From positions 1 to 64,000 of the forward strand of contig JAFAQY010000033.1 of NCBI GenBank assembly GCA_019261985.1: DNA of 64,000 bases, written 5' to 3'. Made by a program: the position numbers and the translations under genes. Shown one piece after another: positions 8,393-17,695 of this stretch (its first letter is position 1; every line of letters starts with the position of its first letter). The notes beneath the pieces are model-generated. The model was not told the DNA's origin. It was given only the letters and a program-made list of their open reading frames with translations, and did not search any database. This stretch comes from Bryobacterales bacterium (GTDB lineage: Bacteria > Acidobacteriota > Terriglobia > Bryobacterales > Bryobacteraceae).

Positions 8393-8860
8393 ATGCTGAA
8401 ACACGCGTGCGAGAATGTGATTTTGCCGACGTCTGCTCAAATGCTCGAGGACATGGAACGCGCGTTAGCGAGATTGCGCGCCGTCCAAGGGAGTGCCGTA
8501 TGGCGCGAGGCGGCGATCGAGTCTTCAGCCGTACTGATGCGTGGAGTTTGCGGACTGCTCGAAGCGCTGAACGCCCCGCGCGATTTGAAGGATTCCGAGG
8601 TACGCGCGAAGAGGTTCGCCTGCGTCAAAGTAGCTGAGTTGCAGCTGTACCATAACTCGCAGGTTCACGCGGGCCGCAACGGCCGCGACATTTACGGCGC
8701 GCTTAAGCCGCAGATCGAGGAGGCTCGCAACGCTTTTCGCGAGCGCTTCCTAAAGTCGTCTCACGGAGTTCCCGATTACCTTCATGAGGAGATAGTTCGT
8801 GCCTTGGCTCAAAACGATGCAACGTTGCTTGGTCCGAAATATCCGGGTCCGCTGGTTTAG
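8393..8860 (+). CDS. Helical protein of unknown function
   Basis: A 155-residue, mostly alpha-helical protein without signal peptide or membrane segments. The C-terminal half is the best-conserved-looking part: RFACVKVAELQLYHNSQVHA, DIYGALKPQIEEAR, VPDYLHEEIVRALA and LLGPKYPGPLV. I recall this C-terminal pattern from other acidobacterial proteins but cannot name a domain. It overlaps the transglycosylase gene by 62 bp, so translation of the two is probably coupled. Confidence 0.65.
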   Translation: MLKHACENVILPTSAQMLEDMERALARLRAVQGSAVWREAAIESSAVLMRGVCGLLEALNAPRDLKDSEVRAKRFACVKVAELQLYHNSQVHAGRNGRDIYGALKPQIEEARNAFRERFLKSSHGVPDYLHEEIVRALAQNDATLLGPKYPGPLV

Positions 8861-10937
8861 GCTCAAATGGTTTAGCGCCATTGGGGCGGCCGGCCTACTA
8901 ACGCTGGCGGCTTCGGCGATTACCGATCCGGTGGCCGACTTTAAAGCCGGCATTGCCGCTATCGACGCGCATCAATACGCACCGGCGATCAAGGATTTTG
9001 AAGGGCTGGAGAAGCGGCTGCCGAAACTGGCGGATTATTCGGCTTGGTTCCTCGCCACGGCTGAGTTCGGCATGAAGAACTATGCCCAGGTGCCGAATGC
9101 GCTGGAGCCGGTTTGGAAGCAAACGCCTTCATCGCCCCTTGCCGCGAAAGCATATCTGCTCGCGGCGGAAGCCCATCAGCAAAACGGCGCGGCGAAACAG
9201 GCTGTGGACATTTTGCGCAACAATTATGACTCGCTCCCGCAACCCAAAGGGGATACGGCGCTGGCAGCCGCTTTCGCCGCGGCGGGGGATGGCGTAAGCG
9301 CCGCGGTGTACTATCAGCGCGTTTATTACGATTACCCGGCTTCGGCCGAAGCCATTCAAGCCGGCTCGGAGTTGCCGAACCTTAAAGCGCTGCTAGGTGA
9401 AAGCTATCCGCCTGAAATGGCTTCGGCCATGCTTTCGCGGGCGCTAAAGCTTTTGAACGCCGGACAAACCCAGAAAGCGCGGAAAGAACTCGAAGCACTA
9501 ATCCCGCGATTGGGCGGAGCGGACCGCGATCTGGCTCGTGTTCGAATCGGCGTTGCCGATTACGAAGCGAAGGAAAACGCGGCGGCATTGCGCTATTTGA
9601 GATCGCTCGAAAACCTCTCGCCCGAAGCCGATGCCGAGCGCCTTTACTACATTTTTCAATCCGCGAACCGTCTGGGCAACGAACCGGAGGCCGCCTCCGC
9701 GGCCGACCGGCTGAACCGCCAATACCCTGCTTCAAGCTGGCGGTTGCAGGCGTTGGTGGCATCGGGGAATCGTCTGCTGGTTGACAACGACTTCGAGGCA
9801 TACGAGCCGGTGTACCGGCACTGCTATGAATCGTTCCCGAAAGATCCCCCGGCCGCGTTCTGCCACTGGAAGGTGACGTGGAGTCATTACATACGCCGTC
9901 TGCCGGATGCCGGGGAAATGATGCGTGAGCACCTTGTATTGTTCCCGTCCTCGGACGAGGCGCCCGCGGCGCTCTATTTCCTCGGCCGTCTCGCGGAGGG
10001 TTCCAAAGACAGCGGATCCGCGCTTGCGTTCTATAGCGAGGTAGTGCGCGAGTATCCAAATCAGTTTTACTCGACTCAAGCGCGCGACCGGCTGGCTTCT
10101 CTTGGCCCGGGAGCGCCCGCGCCCGCCGCAACAGACTTCCTGCGAACGATCTCGTTCCCCCGAAGAATGCGTATCGAGAGCTTCAAGCCAAGCGCGAGTG
10201 CTACCGCGCGGATCGAACGCGCGAAGCTCCTCCAAACGGCGGGACTGGAGAATTTAGCTCAGGATGAGCTTCGCTACGGGGCACAAGTAGAGGACCAGCC
10301 GCACTTGATGGCAATGGAGCTTGCGTCGCTTTATAGCGCCAGCCACCCGGACCAGGCGCTCCGCTACATCAAGCATTACGTGAGCGGCTATTTGTATCTC
10401 CCGATCGAATCCGCGCCGCTTCAATTCTGGACTTTAGCTTTTCCATTGCCATACAGGTCCGATCTGGAGCGGTACTCCAAGCAGAACGGGCTCGATCCAT
10501 TCCTGGTCGCGGCGCTGATCCGTCAAGAATCGGAATTTGACGCGAAGGTAACGTCATATGCGAATGCGCGCGGCTTAACGCAGATCTTGCCGAGCACTGG
10601 CCGCGAGCTAAGCCGCCGTTTGAAGATGTCGTACACCACCGCGAAGCTGTTCCAGCCCGCGGTAAATCTGCAGCTTGGGACGTATTACTTGCAATCGTTA
10701 ACGCAGCAAACGGGAGGCAAGCTGGAAGCCGCGCTCGCGGCATACAACGCGGGGTTGTCGCGCGCGCGGACGTGGCTCAAGTGGGGCGATTTTCAGGAAC
10801 CTGCGGAGTTTATCGAAACGGTCCCGTTTTCGCAGACCCGGACCTATGTACAAGCTGTCCTCCGAAATGCTTACCTTTATCGCCAGATTTACGGTGTGAC
10901 GCAGCCACGCGCGGCATTGGCCGAAGTTCGGCATTAG
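8799..10937 (+). CDS. Soluble lytic murein transglycosylase (Slt70-like) with TPR-type solenoid
   Basis: A 712-residue periplasmic enzyme cleaving the MurNAc-GlcNAc bond of peptidoglycan with anhydro-muramic product. GTG at 8799 is chosen because GAGGAG lies 7 bp upstream; ATG at 8817 is the alternative. A signal segment (WFSAIGAAGLLTLAASA) follows a basic start. Residues about 50-540 form tetratricopeptide-like helical repeats. The C-terminal SLT domain has the catalytic motif ALIRQESEFDAKVTS with Glu577, then ARGLTQILPSTG and AALAAYNAG. It overlaps the preceding helical gene. Confidence 0.92.
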   Translation: MPWLKTMQRCLVRNIRVRWFRLKWFSAIGAAGLLTLAASAITDPVADFKAGIAAIDAHQYAPAIKDFEGLEKRLPKLADYSAWFLATAEFGMKNYAQVPNALEPVWKQTPSSPLAAKAYLLAAEAHQQNGAAKQAVDILRNNYDSLPQPKGDTALAAAFAAAGDGVSAAVYYQRVYYDYPASAEAIQAGSELPNLKALLGESYPPEMASAMLSRALKLLNAGQTQKARKELEALIPRLGGADRDLARVRIGVADYEAKENAAALRYLRSLENLSPEADAERLYYIFQSANRLGNEPEAASAADRLNRQYPASSWRLQALVASGNRLLVDNDFEAYEPVYRHCYESFPKDPPAAFCHWKVTWSHYIRRLPDAGEMMREHLVLFPSSDEAPAALYFLGRLAEGSKDSGSALAFYSEVVREYPNQFYSTQARDRLASLGPGAPAPAATDFLRTISFPRRMRIESFKPSASATARIERAKLLQTAGLENLAQDELRYGAQVEDQPHLMAMELASLYSASHPDQALRYIKHYVSGYLYLPIESAPLQFWTLAFPLPYRSDLERYSKQNGLDPFLVAALIRQESEFDAKVTSYANARGLTQILPSTGRELSRRLKMSYTTAKLFQPAVNLQLGTYYLQSLTQQTGGKLEAALAAYNAGLSRARTWLKWGDFQEPAEFIETVPFSQTRTYVQAVLRNAYLYRQIYGVTQPRAALAEVRH

Positions 10938-10957
10938 AACAAAGGATCGAAAACGTT

Positions 10958-11044
10958 GTGGCGGGCTTCAGCCCGCGCGGGACTTCAGTCCCGCAGACCG
11001 CTCGTGGCGAACTAAAGTCCGCCGCAGGCTTAAGCCTGCCCCAC
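10958..11044 (+). repeat. Multi-hairpin palindromic repeat D
   Basis: An 87-bp copy starting GTGGCGGGC and ending GCCTGCCCCAC. The hairpins have CTTCAG, CTTCAG-like and CTAAAG centres (GCGGGCTTCAGCCCGC, CGGGACTTCAGTCCCG, GCAGGCTTAAGCCTGC). It lies between the transglycosylase gene and the TPR gene. Confidence 0.8.
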
Positions 11045-11129
11045 AGTGACCCTCCGGTTCATCGGGTCAATTCGCCAATTCATCGGAAATCTGCTGCCCT
11101 GAGCTGAACGACCGCCCTAATATCGGTGC

Positions 11130-11786
11130 ATGAGAACAATCACACTTGCGGTAATAACTGGTTGCGGGACGATACTTCTGGCTCAGGCCGGTTTCGATTA
11201 CGCCGCCGTACAAAAGGACATGCTGACGGGAATCAGCGGCGACGCGGAGGCGCTCAAGCGTGCAATGGAGATATGCGAGAGAACGCTCCGGCAGTACCCC
11301 GATCATCCCGCGGCGCTGGTATACCACGGAAGCGGCCTCGTGTTTCAGTCCCAAGCGAATCCCGAATTTTTCTCGAAGGGGCTTGCCGAAATGGACCGAG
11401 CTGCCGCGCTTGACCCCGACAACCTGGGAGTGCGGATCCCCCGCGGCAGCGTGTTAATAACATTGGTGCGGCAGATGCGCGAATCCCCTTTGCGCCGGGC
11501 GCAGCTCGAAAAGGCCCGCACCGATTTTCAGTACGCGTTCGACGTCCAGAAGGATCATCTCGGGGACTTGGGTACGCATCCCCTGGGCGAGTTGCTTCAA
11601 AACCTCGGCGACATTTACAGCCGCTTGGATCAGCCCGGAGAAGCGCAGAAATATTATGAGATGATTCAGGCTAAACTGCCGGACAGCGAGTACGCGAAGC
11701 GAGCGGCACAATGGATGGAGTCTCGTCAGACGCTCCCGCCGGCCCAGGCCGAGTGCGTAGGTTGTCATACTGGGAAAACGCGATGA
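11130..11786 (+). CDS. TPR protein with a C-terminal CXXCH motif
   Basis: A 218-residue exported protein: signal peptide (TITLAVITGCGTILLAQA), then tetratricopeptide-type helices (LKRAMEICERTLRQYPDHPAALVYHG; GEAQKYYEMIQAKLPDSEYAKRAAQW described in parts). The last 11 residues contain ECVGCHTGKTR, a c-type haem-attachment motif at the very end, which is unusual. Its TGA overlaps the kinase ATG (ATGA), so it is the first gene of a three-gene operon with a LytS/LytTR pair and may be a periplasmic input or accessory component. The function is inferred only from context. Confidence 0.75.
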   Translation: MRTITLAVITGCGTILLAQAGFDYAAVQKDMLTGISGDAEALKRAMEICERTLRQYPDHPAALVYHGSGLVFQSQANPEFFSKGLAEMDRAAALDPDNLGVRIPRGSVLITLVRQMRESPLRRAQLEKARTDFQYAFDVQKDHLGDLGTHPLGELLQNLGDIYSRLDQPGEAQKYYEMIQAKLPDSEYAKRAAQWMESRQTLPPAQAECVGCHTGKTR

Positions 11787-12832
11787 ACAGATCGCATCGT
11801 GACGTCGGGAAATCGCTGCTGCTAATTCTTGGACTCGTTACGGTCGTCCTGCTCTTCCAGTTTGGAGGGGGAAAATGGCCGCCGCTTCCGATGGTATTGC
11901 GGGATATCGTCTTCGGATTCACAGTGTGTGTGGCGGTCTCTGCACTTGCATTCATTGGGCTGCAAGTTGCTAGGGGGCTGTGGCGTTATAACGTGGTCCT
12001 TCGTTGGGGAGGGCTGGTGGCCGCTATGACAGTTTGCGCCGCGGCAGGTCTTTGTTTGGCCATGATCGCACTCCTCGTGATGGGGCTCCTTCCCGCACGG
12101 TTGATTGGGACAATATTTCGGGAAAACATCGTAGGAGTGATTACAACCACGATCATTATCGGCTCAATCTTCACAGTTTTCGGGTCAACGAAAGCGCGCC
12201 TAGAGGCTACGGAACTGGAGCTACAAACGCAGCGCTTGGAGCGGGAGCGAGCGGAGAAACTGGCAGCCGAGGCCAAGCTGGCTTCGCTCTCCTCGCGGGT
12301 GCAACCGCATTTTCTTTTCAACACGCTGAACTCAATTTCGGCGCTGGTTCGGGACGACCCGGCTCTGGCGGAGAGGACCATTGAGCGCCTGTCTTCGCTG
12401 CTCCGCGCCTCGTTAAATGGAAGAGAAGAAGTTCCGCTTGAGCAGGAACTGAGGCTGGCCGACGATTACCTCGAAATCCAGCGCACCCGCCTAGGGGAGC
12501 GTCTGCGCTTCAGCATGTCGGCGGCTCCCGATGTGTCAGGCACTGTTCCCCCGTTCTCAGTGCAGACCTTAGTCGAGAACAGCGTCCGGCACGCGGGTGA
12601 GAAGCGCCCGGAGGGTGTGGATTTGAGGGTAATCGCCCGCCGTGTTGGCTCCGACTTGACAGTCGATGTCATCGATAACGGCACCGGGTTCGATCCCAAT
12701 GCCTTGAAAGCCGGGCATGGGCTGGATACTCTAATCGGCCGCTTGCGAGAGTTATACGGCGAACGCGCAGGCGTGGAATTCCGGCGTGCGCCCGACAGCA
12801 TGACCGTGCGGCTTCGTGTCCCCTGCACATGA
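11783..12832 (+). CDS. LytS-like sensor histidine kinase
   Basis: A 349-residue membrane kinase. ATG at 11783 (MNRSHRDVGKS) overlaps the previous stop as ATGA. Four hydrophobic segments occupy about residues 10-145, followed by a coiled linker (LELQTQRLERERAEKLAAEA). The His_kinase phosphoacceptor motif QPHFLFNTLNSI puts the histidine at residue 176. The ATPase part has LVENSVRHA (N box) and DVIDNGTGFDP (G1). No separate periplasmic sensor domain is seen. It pairs with the LytTR regulator that follows by ATGA overlap. Confidence 0.9.
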   Translation: MNRSHRDVGKSLLLILGLVTVVLLFQFGGGKWPPLPMVLRDIVFGFTVCVAVSALAFIGLQVARGLWRYNVVLRWGGLVAAMTVCAAAGLCLAMIALLVMGLLPARLIGTIFRENIVGVITTTIIIGSIFTVFGSTKARLEATELELQTQRLERERAEKLAAEAKLASLSSRVQPHFLFNTLNSISALVRDDPALAERTIERLSSLLRASLNGREEVPLEQELRLADDYLEIQRTRLGERLRFSMSAAPDVSGTVPPFSVQTLVENSVRHAGEKRPEGVDLRVIARRVGSDLTVDVIDNGTGFDPNALKAGHGLDTLIGRLRELYGERAGVEFRRAPDSMTVRLRVPCT

Positions 12833-13590
12833 AGGCATTTTTGCTGGATGACGAGCCGCTCGCCGTAAGCCGGCTCAAACGGATGTTGGAGGAGTCGGGC
12901 CGCGTGGAAATCGCAGGCGCTACGACGGATCCGACCGCAGCGTTGCGCCTCTTGCGGGAGTCGCCGCCGGAGGTCTTGTTCCTCGATATCGAGATGCCCG
13001 GAATGTCCGGCTTTGAGTTGCTCGAACAACTCGGAGAGCGGCAACCATTAGTGGTTTTCACTACTGCATACGACCGGTATGCGCTAGACGCGTTCCAGGT
13101 GAACTCGATCGATTACTTGCTGAAGCCAATCGAGCCGCGCGAGCTGGAACGTGCGTTGGCTAAGCTCGAACGGACGCTTGGAGGTGGCGGTGTCCGCAGC
13201 GATGTCGGCGCACTGCTAGCACACATGCGCACGATCCTCGCGCAACGCGAGCCGCAGTACCTGACGCGGATCGCTTCTCGAATGGCCGGGCGCGTGGATT
13301 TCATCGACGTCTCGGATGTGTCCTGGTTTTATGCGAAGGACAAGCTGACGTTCGCCGCCACGATGGAGAAGCACTATCCGCTCGATCTCACGATCGCTCA
13401 ATTGGAACAGAAACTCCCGCCTCAGAACTGGCTGCGGATTCATCGAGCGACGCTGCTAAACGTCTCCGCCATCAAAGAGCTGCACGCCTGGTTCGGCGGG
13501 AAAGTCGCGGTGAAGCTGAAGGACGGAAAAACCACTCTACACGTGGCCCGGGAAAGAGTAGCCGAGGTGAAATTGAAGCTCGGATTATAG
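12829..13590 (+). CDS. LytTR-family response regulator
   Basis: A 253-residue two-domain regulator. The receiver domain holds the acidic pair in LLDDEP (Asp7, Asp8), phosphoacceptor Asp53 (LFLDIEMPGMSG), a conserved Thr in VVFTTAYDRYA and Lys in YLLKPIEP. The C-terminal LytTR DNA-binding domain (about residues 145-250) has FIDVSDVSWFYAKDKLTF, NWLRIHRATLLNVSAI and VARERVAEVKLKLGL. It is the output partner of the kinase immediately upstream. Target sites are not evident. Confidence 0.92.
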   Translation: MKAFLLDDEPLAVSRLKRMLEESGRVEIAGATTDPTAALRLLRESPPEVLFLDIEMPGMSGFELLEQLGERQPLVVFTTAYDRYALDAFQVNSIDYLLKPIEPRELERALAKLERTLGGGGVRSDVGALLAHMRTILAQREPQYLTRIASRMAGRVDFIDVSDVSWFYAKDKLTFAATMEKHYPLDLTIAQLEQKLPPQNWLRIHRATLLNVSAIKELHAWFGGKVAVKLKDGKTTLHVARERVAEVKLKLGL

Positions 13591-13595
13591 GGGCC

Positions 13596-13625
13596 AAAAA
13601 AGTGGAGCGGTTTGGGCCGCTCCAC
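13596..13625 (-). terminator. Intrinsic terminator of glnA
   Basis: A perfect 9-bp stem GTGGAGCGG/CCGCTCCAC with a 6-nt loop. On the minus strand it is followed by six T (AAAAAA at 13596-13601 on the + strand). It lies 25 bp past the glnA stop. On the + strand it lacks a T-run, so it serves glnA rather than the LytTR gene. Confidence 0.85.
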
Positions 13626-13650
13626 AGGGAAAAGCTGACGAACGATTAAT

Positions 13651-15066
13651 TTAAATATCGTAATACAGCGCGAACTCGTAAGGGTGGGGCCGCAGGCGTA
13701 CCGCGTCGGCCTCGTTCTTGCGCTTGTAGCCGATGTAGGTCTCGAGCAACTCTTCGCTGAAAACGTCGCCCTTTAGCAGGAACGCGTGATCGTCTTCAAG
13801 CGAGGAGAGCGCTTCTTCGAGCGAAGCCGGCATGGAAGGCACGGCCTTCATCTCTTCCGGAGTGAGATCGTAGATATCTTTGTCGAGCGGCTCGCCTGGG
13901 TCTATCTTGTTGATCACGCCATCCAAGCCTGCCATCAACATAGCCGCGAAAGCCATGTAGCAGTTGCACGACGGATCGGGCGGACGGAACTCCACGCGCT
14001 TCGCCTTCGGGCTGGCCGAGTACATCGGGATGCGGCAAGCGGCCGACCGATTGCGGCGCGAGTAAGCCAAGTTTACTGGCGCTTCGTAGCCAGGGACCAG
14101 CCGCTTATAGCTGTTAGTGGTCGGCGCGATCAGCGCAGCCAGCCCGCGCGCGTGCTTCAAAAGCCCGCCAATATACCACAGCGCCATCTGGCTCAAGCCG
14201 GCATAAAGGTCTCCGGCGAACAAGGGCTTCTTATCCCGCCATAGGCTCTGGTGGGTGTGCATGCCGCTGCCGTTGTCGCCGAAGAGCGGCTTCGGCATGA
14301 AGGTGACCGTCTTCCCGTACTGATACGCGGTGTTGCGGATCACGTACTTGTAAAGCATCATGTTGTCGGCCGATTTCACCAGGGTATCGAAGCGCTGGTC
14401 GATCTCGGCCTGGCCGCCCGTCGCGACTTCATGGTGGTGGCACTCGATATTGAGGCCGCACTTGATCATGGTTTCGACCATCTCGGCCCGGAGGTCCTGA
14501 TGATGGTCCGTCGGCGGGACCGGGAAGTAGCCTTCTTTATAACGCGGCCGGTAACCGAGGTTGTTCTCGCGCTTGGATGAATTCCAGCGCCCTTCCTCGG
14601 CATCCACGGCATAGAAACCGCTATTGGCTGTCTGATCGAAAGTGACGTTATCGAAAATGAAGAACTCCGCCTCGGCGCCAAAGAAGGCGGTGTCGGCAAG
14701 TCCCGAGTTCTTCAAGTACATTTCTGCTTTGCGCGCAATCCAGCGCGGGTCGCGATCGTAGTGCTGCTTGGTGATCGGATCGATCGCATCGCAAACCATG
14801 ACCAGCGTCTTGGTCTCGAAGAATGGATCGATGAATGCCGTAGCCGGATCGGGCAGCAGCAGCATGTCGCTTTCGTTAATGGCTTGCCATCCACGGATGC
14901 TGGATCCGTCGAAACCGAAGCCCTCCTCAAAGGAGCTTTCTTCGAGTTGGGTAATCGGGTATGTTACGTGTTGCTGGACGCCAGGAAGGTCCGTGAAACG
15001 GAGGTCGAGCTGTCTGGCGTCGTTCTTCTTTGCAAATTCTAGGACTTCTTTAGGAGTCATTCCCAC
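13651..15066 (-). CDS. glnA: Glutamine synthetase type I (GSI-beta)
   Basis: A 471-residue enzyme that condenses ammonia and glutamate with ATP to glutamine in the cytoplasm. Seen: [16 protein letters not shown] near the N-terminus, [29 protein letters not shown], the ATP-site run GSGMHTHQS, and [19 protein letters not shown]. The adenylylation tyrosine is conserved at Tyr399 ([11 protein letters not shown]), so activity is probably controlled by GlnE-type adenylylation. An intrinsic terminator follows, and a small inverted repeat GGTTG/CAACC lies just upstream. The porin gene upstream ends in its own terminator, so glnA is monocistronic. Confidence 0.96.
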   Translation of the reverse strand: MGMTPKEVLEFAKKNDARQLDLRFTDLPGVQQHVTYPITQLEESSFEEGFGFDGSSIRGWQAINESDMLLLPDPATAFIDPFFETKTLVMVCDAIDPITKQHYDRDPRWIARKAEMYLKNSGLADTAFFGAEAEFFIFDNVTFDQTANSGFYAVDAEEGRWNSSKRENNLGYRPRYKEGYFPVPPTDHHQDLRAEMVETMIKCGLNIECHHHEVATGGQAEIDQRFDTLVKSADNMMLYKYVIRNTAYQYGKTVTFMPKPLFGDNGSGMHTHQSLWRDKKPLFAGDLYAGLSQMALWYIGGLLKHARGLAALIAPTTNSYKRLVPGYEAPVNLAYSRRNRSAACRIPMYSASPKAKRVEFRPPDPSCNCYMAFAAMLMAGLDGVINKIDPGEPLDKDIYDLTPEEMKAVPSMPASLEEALSSLEDDHAFLLKGDVFSEELLETYIGYKRKNEADAVRLRPHPYEFALYYDI

Positions 15067-15209
15067 ATTCTATCTCCCTGGTTGTTTGGCAACCACAGAA
15101 TTTGTCGCTTTACAACCATAAAAATTTTGGATTGAGTTAATCAGATTTTGAAGCTTGCCAAGCATCCGCGAAGCAGGCTTCGGACAATTGTACCGCTTGT
15201 ATTTCCCGC

Positions 15210-15245
15210 AAAAAAGCGGGGCGGCCCAGTGCTGGGTTGCCCCGC
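15210..15245 (-). terminator. Intrinsic terminator of the porin gene
   Basis: On the minus strand a GC-rich hairpin (GCGGGGC / GCCCCGC outer stem, AACCCAGC/ GCTGGGCC-type inner stem) is followed by TTTTTT (15210-15215 on +). It starts 13 bp after the porin stop and separates the porin from glnA. Confidence 0.87.
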
Positions 15246-15257
15246 GTAGCTTGTGCC

Positions 15258-16490
15258 TTACGGTTTCTTCTCGATATTGTTTCCAAAAATGAATCCGATC
15301 TCGCCGGCCGCCCGGAACTGGGAGTCATTCAGTCCGTTGGAGCCGAATACCGCGCCAGGTGTTCGGTCCATGGCATGAACGAACGCGAGGTCGCCGCGAG
15401 CGAAGAACCCACCGTATTGGAAGGTAGGCGTAACCGTAACAGACATGGCCCGGCTACCCGGACCAAACAGCAAATTCTGGGAAACGTCTCCCAGGTTGCC
15501 CGATTGTCCGAGGTACTCCCAACGTCCAGCCAGCGAGAAGCCCTTCTTAAAGGCGTGGCTCAACAGGATGGCGCCGCCGTTAGTCGAAGTGCTCTTCGGG
15601 ATGCCCAGCGAATCATTGCGCGGCACATTGGTGTATTGATAATAGGGCATAACCATCCATGGGCCCTTCGAATACATGTAAATTACATTATAAATCGTGC
15701 TGTTATTCAGGACGGGCGTCGCCAGAGTTTGAAATTTAGTCTTTCCGAAATTGCCGCCGGCGACGAACGTCAACGTATGCGGTCCGTTGACATATGCCAG
15801 CGACCCCGACGCCCAGGTATAGCGGTTCGAGTAAAAGCCATCGTTCCAACTCGCCGAGGCAGTGAATTTGCCCATGGTCTGGTTCACTTGAATGCCCTTG
15901 CTGACGATCGGTTCCTGGTTCCACAAAAGACCGCGCTCGATATTCATGTTTTCAAAGCTGAAACCGTACTCCGCGCCAATGAGGGTCGGCAGCGAGCCGA
16001 TCTCGAACGAAGTGTTTTTGCCTGCCTGAAGCTTCAGGAAGCCAATCGGCACAGGCCCGAAGAAATCGGTCATCGTTTTGTCGGCCGGAAGGAAAGGCGT
16101 CGCTAAGGACGGGAAGCTGTAAGCCCCGGCCTGTATGTAAAATTGGAACCAACCATCGGTTTTTTGAATGAATGCCATCCCATTGCTGATGGTGGCGTTG
16201 TGATCGGAATCCCCCGGGACGGTATTGGTTTGCGCGTAGCCGAGTCCGCTTATGATACCGTTCACGGCGATTTTGCCAAAGGGTCCGGCGTCGAACATGG
16301 CGGGCGGAAGCCCCGACAATGGTCCCATGATGGAAGGCGTGGGAAGAGGCATGGGGCCCGGCGGCGGCGTTGCGGCCGGGGTCGCCGCAGTTGTGTCTCC
16401 GGTCTGCGCGGCAGGCGCGTTCTGTGCAAATCCCACCGATGCTAACCCTAAGCAAACCGCGGCTGCTGAAATTTTAGAATAGAACTTCAT
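15258..16490 (-). CDS. Outer-membrane beta-barrel porin
   Basis: A 410-residue protein with a signal peptide (MKFYSKISAAAVCLGLASVGFA, described as residues 1-22), a Pro/Ala-rich linker (residues 23-60) and then amphipathic beta-strand repeats typical of a barrel (GWFQFYIQAGAYSFPSL, GFLKLQAGKNTSFEIGSL, GPWMVMPYYQYTNVP, FSLAGRWEYLGQSG). It resembles the acidobacterial beta-barrel porins often placed next to nitrogen genes. The neighbour is glnA, suggesting uptake of a nitrogen compound, but each gene has its own terminator. The solute cannot be read from the sequence. The C-terminus ends in EIGFIFGNNIEKKP, not the usual terminal Phe. Confidence 0.82.
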   Translation of the reverse strand: MKFYSKISAAAVCLGLASVGFAQNAPAAQTGDTTAATPAATPPPGPMPLPTPSIMGPLSGLPPAMFDAGPFGKIAVNGIISGLGYAQTNTVPGDSDHNATISNGMAFIQKTDGWFQFYIQAGAYSFPSLATPFLPADKTMTDFFGPVPIGFLKLQAGKNTSFEIGSLPTLIGAEYGFSFENMNIERGLLWNQEPIVSKGIQVNQTMGKFTASASWNDGFYSNRYTWASGSLAYVNGPHTLTFVAGGNFGKTKFQTLATPVLNNSTIYNVIYMYSKGPWMVMPYYQYTNVPRNDSLGIPKSTSTNGGAILLSHAFKKGFSLAGRWEYLGQSGNLGDVSQNLLFGPGSRAMSVTVTPTFQYGGFFARGDLAFVHAMDRTPGAVFGSNGLNDSQFRAAGEIGFIFGNNIEKKP

Positions 16491-16823
16491 TGAGACTCTC
16501 CTGTTTGATAGATGCAGAAGCGTGACGACACATCCCAGGCTAGGCCCCTTGCAGGGCGCAACAAAAAGTCAGTTGGCTGCTAGCGTTTTGCGTGAAGCGA
16601 CGCGGCCCCCGCAAGGGAACAACGAAACTGTGACTCCTATGTTAAACGCTTTCTTGGCAATCTGTTCATAGAAAGTTTCGATGCGTAGTATTAGTTAGTT
16701 TTCTGACGACCACGCTATGACTTTCATTTCTTGCACATACGGGGGTGCATTCTGGATACGCCCATTCCGGTACTTGCATTCCGAAAGGGCGGCGTTCATG
16801 TTAGCGTAAAACCAAGCAGGATA
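16491..16823. other. Divergent intergenic region, porin / cytochrome c
   Basis: A 333-bp gap that must hold promoters for both directions. I see an inverted repeat CCCTTGC (16546-16552) / GCAAGGG (16611-16617) 58 bp apart. I looked for a sigma-54 GG-N10-GC pattern and found none with correct spacing. No coding frame is convincing. Confidence 0.4.
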
Positions 16824-17240
16824 ATGGACGTTCCAGCTATGGAGATCTTCGGCGCCGTTTTAAGCGCAGCGCTGCTTGCCAGCTGCGGCCGGACAGGGCC
16901 GTCGGTAACGGAAGGCCGAACTCTATACCAAGCAAATGGGTGCGCCAGTTGCCACGGGCCATCCGGACATGGCGATGGCCCCCTGGCATCCAAACTTGCT
17001 TCGGCCCCGATCGACCTTGGCGATATTTCGCTGTACACGCAGGGCACAACCGAGGAAGCGATTACCCAAACGCTTTCAAAAGGTGTAACCCTGGTTCACG
17101 GGACGCCTGCCCTGCATCAAAATCATCATGCATCCGCCATGCCGAAATTCGACCACCTGAGCGAAACGGAGAGACGCTCTCTGGCGCTATACGTGATCTC
17201 GCTTCGGCGCGATCCCGGTACAAGGAGTGCACAACCGTGA
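16824..17240 (+). CDS. Cytochrome c lipoprotein
   Basis: A 138-residue class I c-type cytochrome. I chose ATG at 16824 (MDVPAMEIFG) because it places a lipoprotein signal with lipobox LLASC at Cys21; the longer open frame from 16731 has an unlikely leader. The haem motif is CASCH (Cys40, Cys43, His44) followed by GPSGHGDG, and a Met ligand candidate lies in SAMPKFDHLS. YQANGCASCHG is typical of periplasmic mono-haem cytochromes. It is the first gene of an operon with PCuAC and Sco genes, pointing to an electron carrier or assembly role at a terminal oxidase. Confidence 0.85.
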   Translation: MDVPAMEIFGAVLSAALLASCGRTGPSVTEGRTLYQANGCASCHGPSGHGDGPLASKLASAPIDLGDISLYTQGTTEEAITQTLSKGVTLVHGTPALHQNHHASAMPKFDHLSETERRSLALYVISLRRDPGTRSAQP

Positions 17241-17695
17241 AGAAAAAAGCACCTGCGGCATGCAATGTGCCAGCGATATGCGCGGCGGGGTTCCTGCTTG
17301 CGGCTGCGCTCGGAGCGCAAGAGGGATCGATTGTTGCGAAGGATGCGTGGGCAAGGGTGCCACTGCCTTCGCAGAACGACATCGCCGTATTCCTGGTCCT
17401 TGAAAACCACACTGGGGAGAAGCGGACGATTGTGTCGGTAAGTTCCGATGCCGCTTCGTCCGGCGAGATACACGAAATGATCATGCAGCGCGCAGTCATG
17501 AAGATGGTTCCGGTGGCTCGGGTTACTGTCGGCGCGCACGGAAAGAAATCCTTCGACCCGAACGATCTTCACATCATGCTCTTCGGGCTAAAAAAGAAAC
17601 CATCGGTGGGAGACACGATTACGCTAACGTTAAAAATGGACGATGGAACGTCGGTTCCGGTGACCGCGACATTTCGCAAATATGCGAGTAACTAA
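17237..17695 (+). CDS. Periplasmic copper chaperone PCuAC family
   Basis: 152 residues from GTG at 17237, which overlaps the cytochrome TGA as GTGA and has AAGGAGTG 7 bp upstream. Signal peptide (AICAAGFLLAAALGA), then the PCuAC fold: VAKDAWARVPLP at the N-terminus, GEIHEMIMQRAVMKMVPV with the copper-ligand His/Met, and DLHIMLFGLKKKPSVGDTI, the second ligand region. The family carries Cu(I) to the CuA site of cytochrome oxidase together with Sco proteins, the gene that follows. Confidence 0.9.
   Translation: MKKKAPAACNVPAICAAGFLLAAALGAQEGSIVAKDAWARVPLPSQNDIAVFLVLENHTGEKRTIVSVSSDAASSGEIHEMIMQRAVMKMVPVARVTVGAHGKKSFDPNDLHIMLFGLKKKPSVGDTITLTLKMDDGTSVPVTATFRKYASN

Noticed and set aside
11711-11782. 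Longer N-terminus for the LytS-like kinase from ATG 11711
   Set aside because: It would overlap the TPR gene by 76 bp; ATG 11783 gives the standard ATGA coupling.
15237-16106. 289-codon + strand frame
   Set aside because: Antisense to the porin gene, which has a signal peptide and barrel pattern and its own terminator.
16541-16560. Sigma-54 promoter near the porin gene
   Set aside because: The GG to GC spacing is 11, not 10, and the orientation is away from the porin.
16731-16823. Upstream start for the cytochrome c gene
   Set aside because: The extra 31 residues would place the lipoprotein signal internally; ATG 16824 makes a normal signal.
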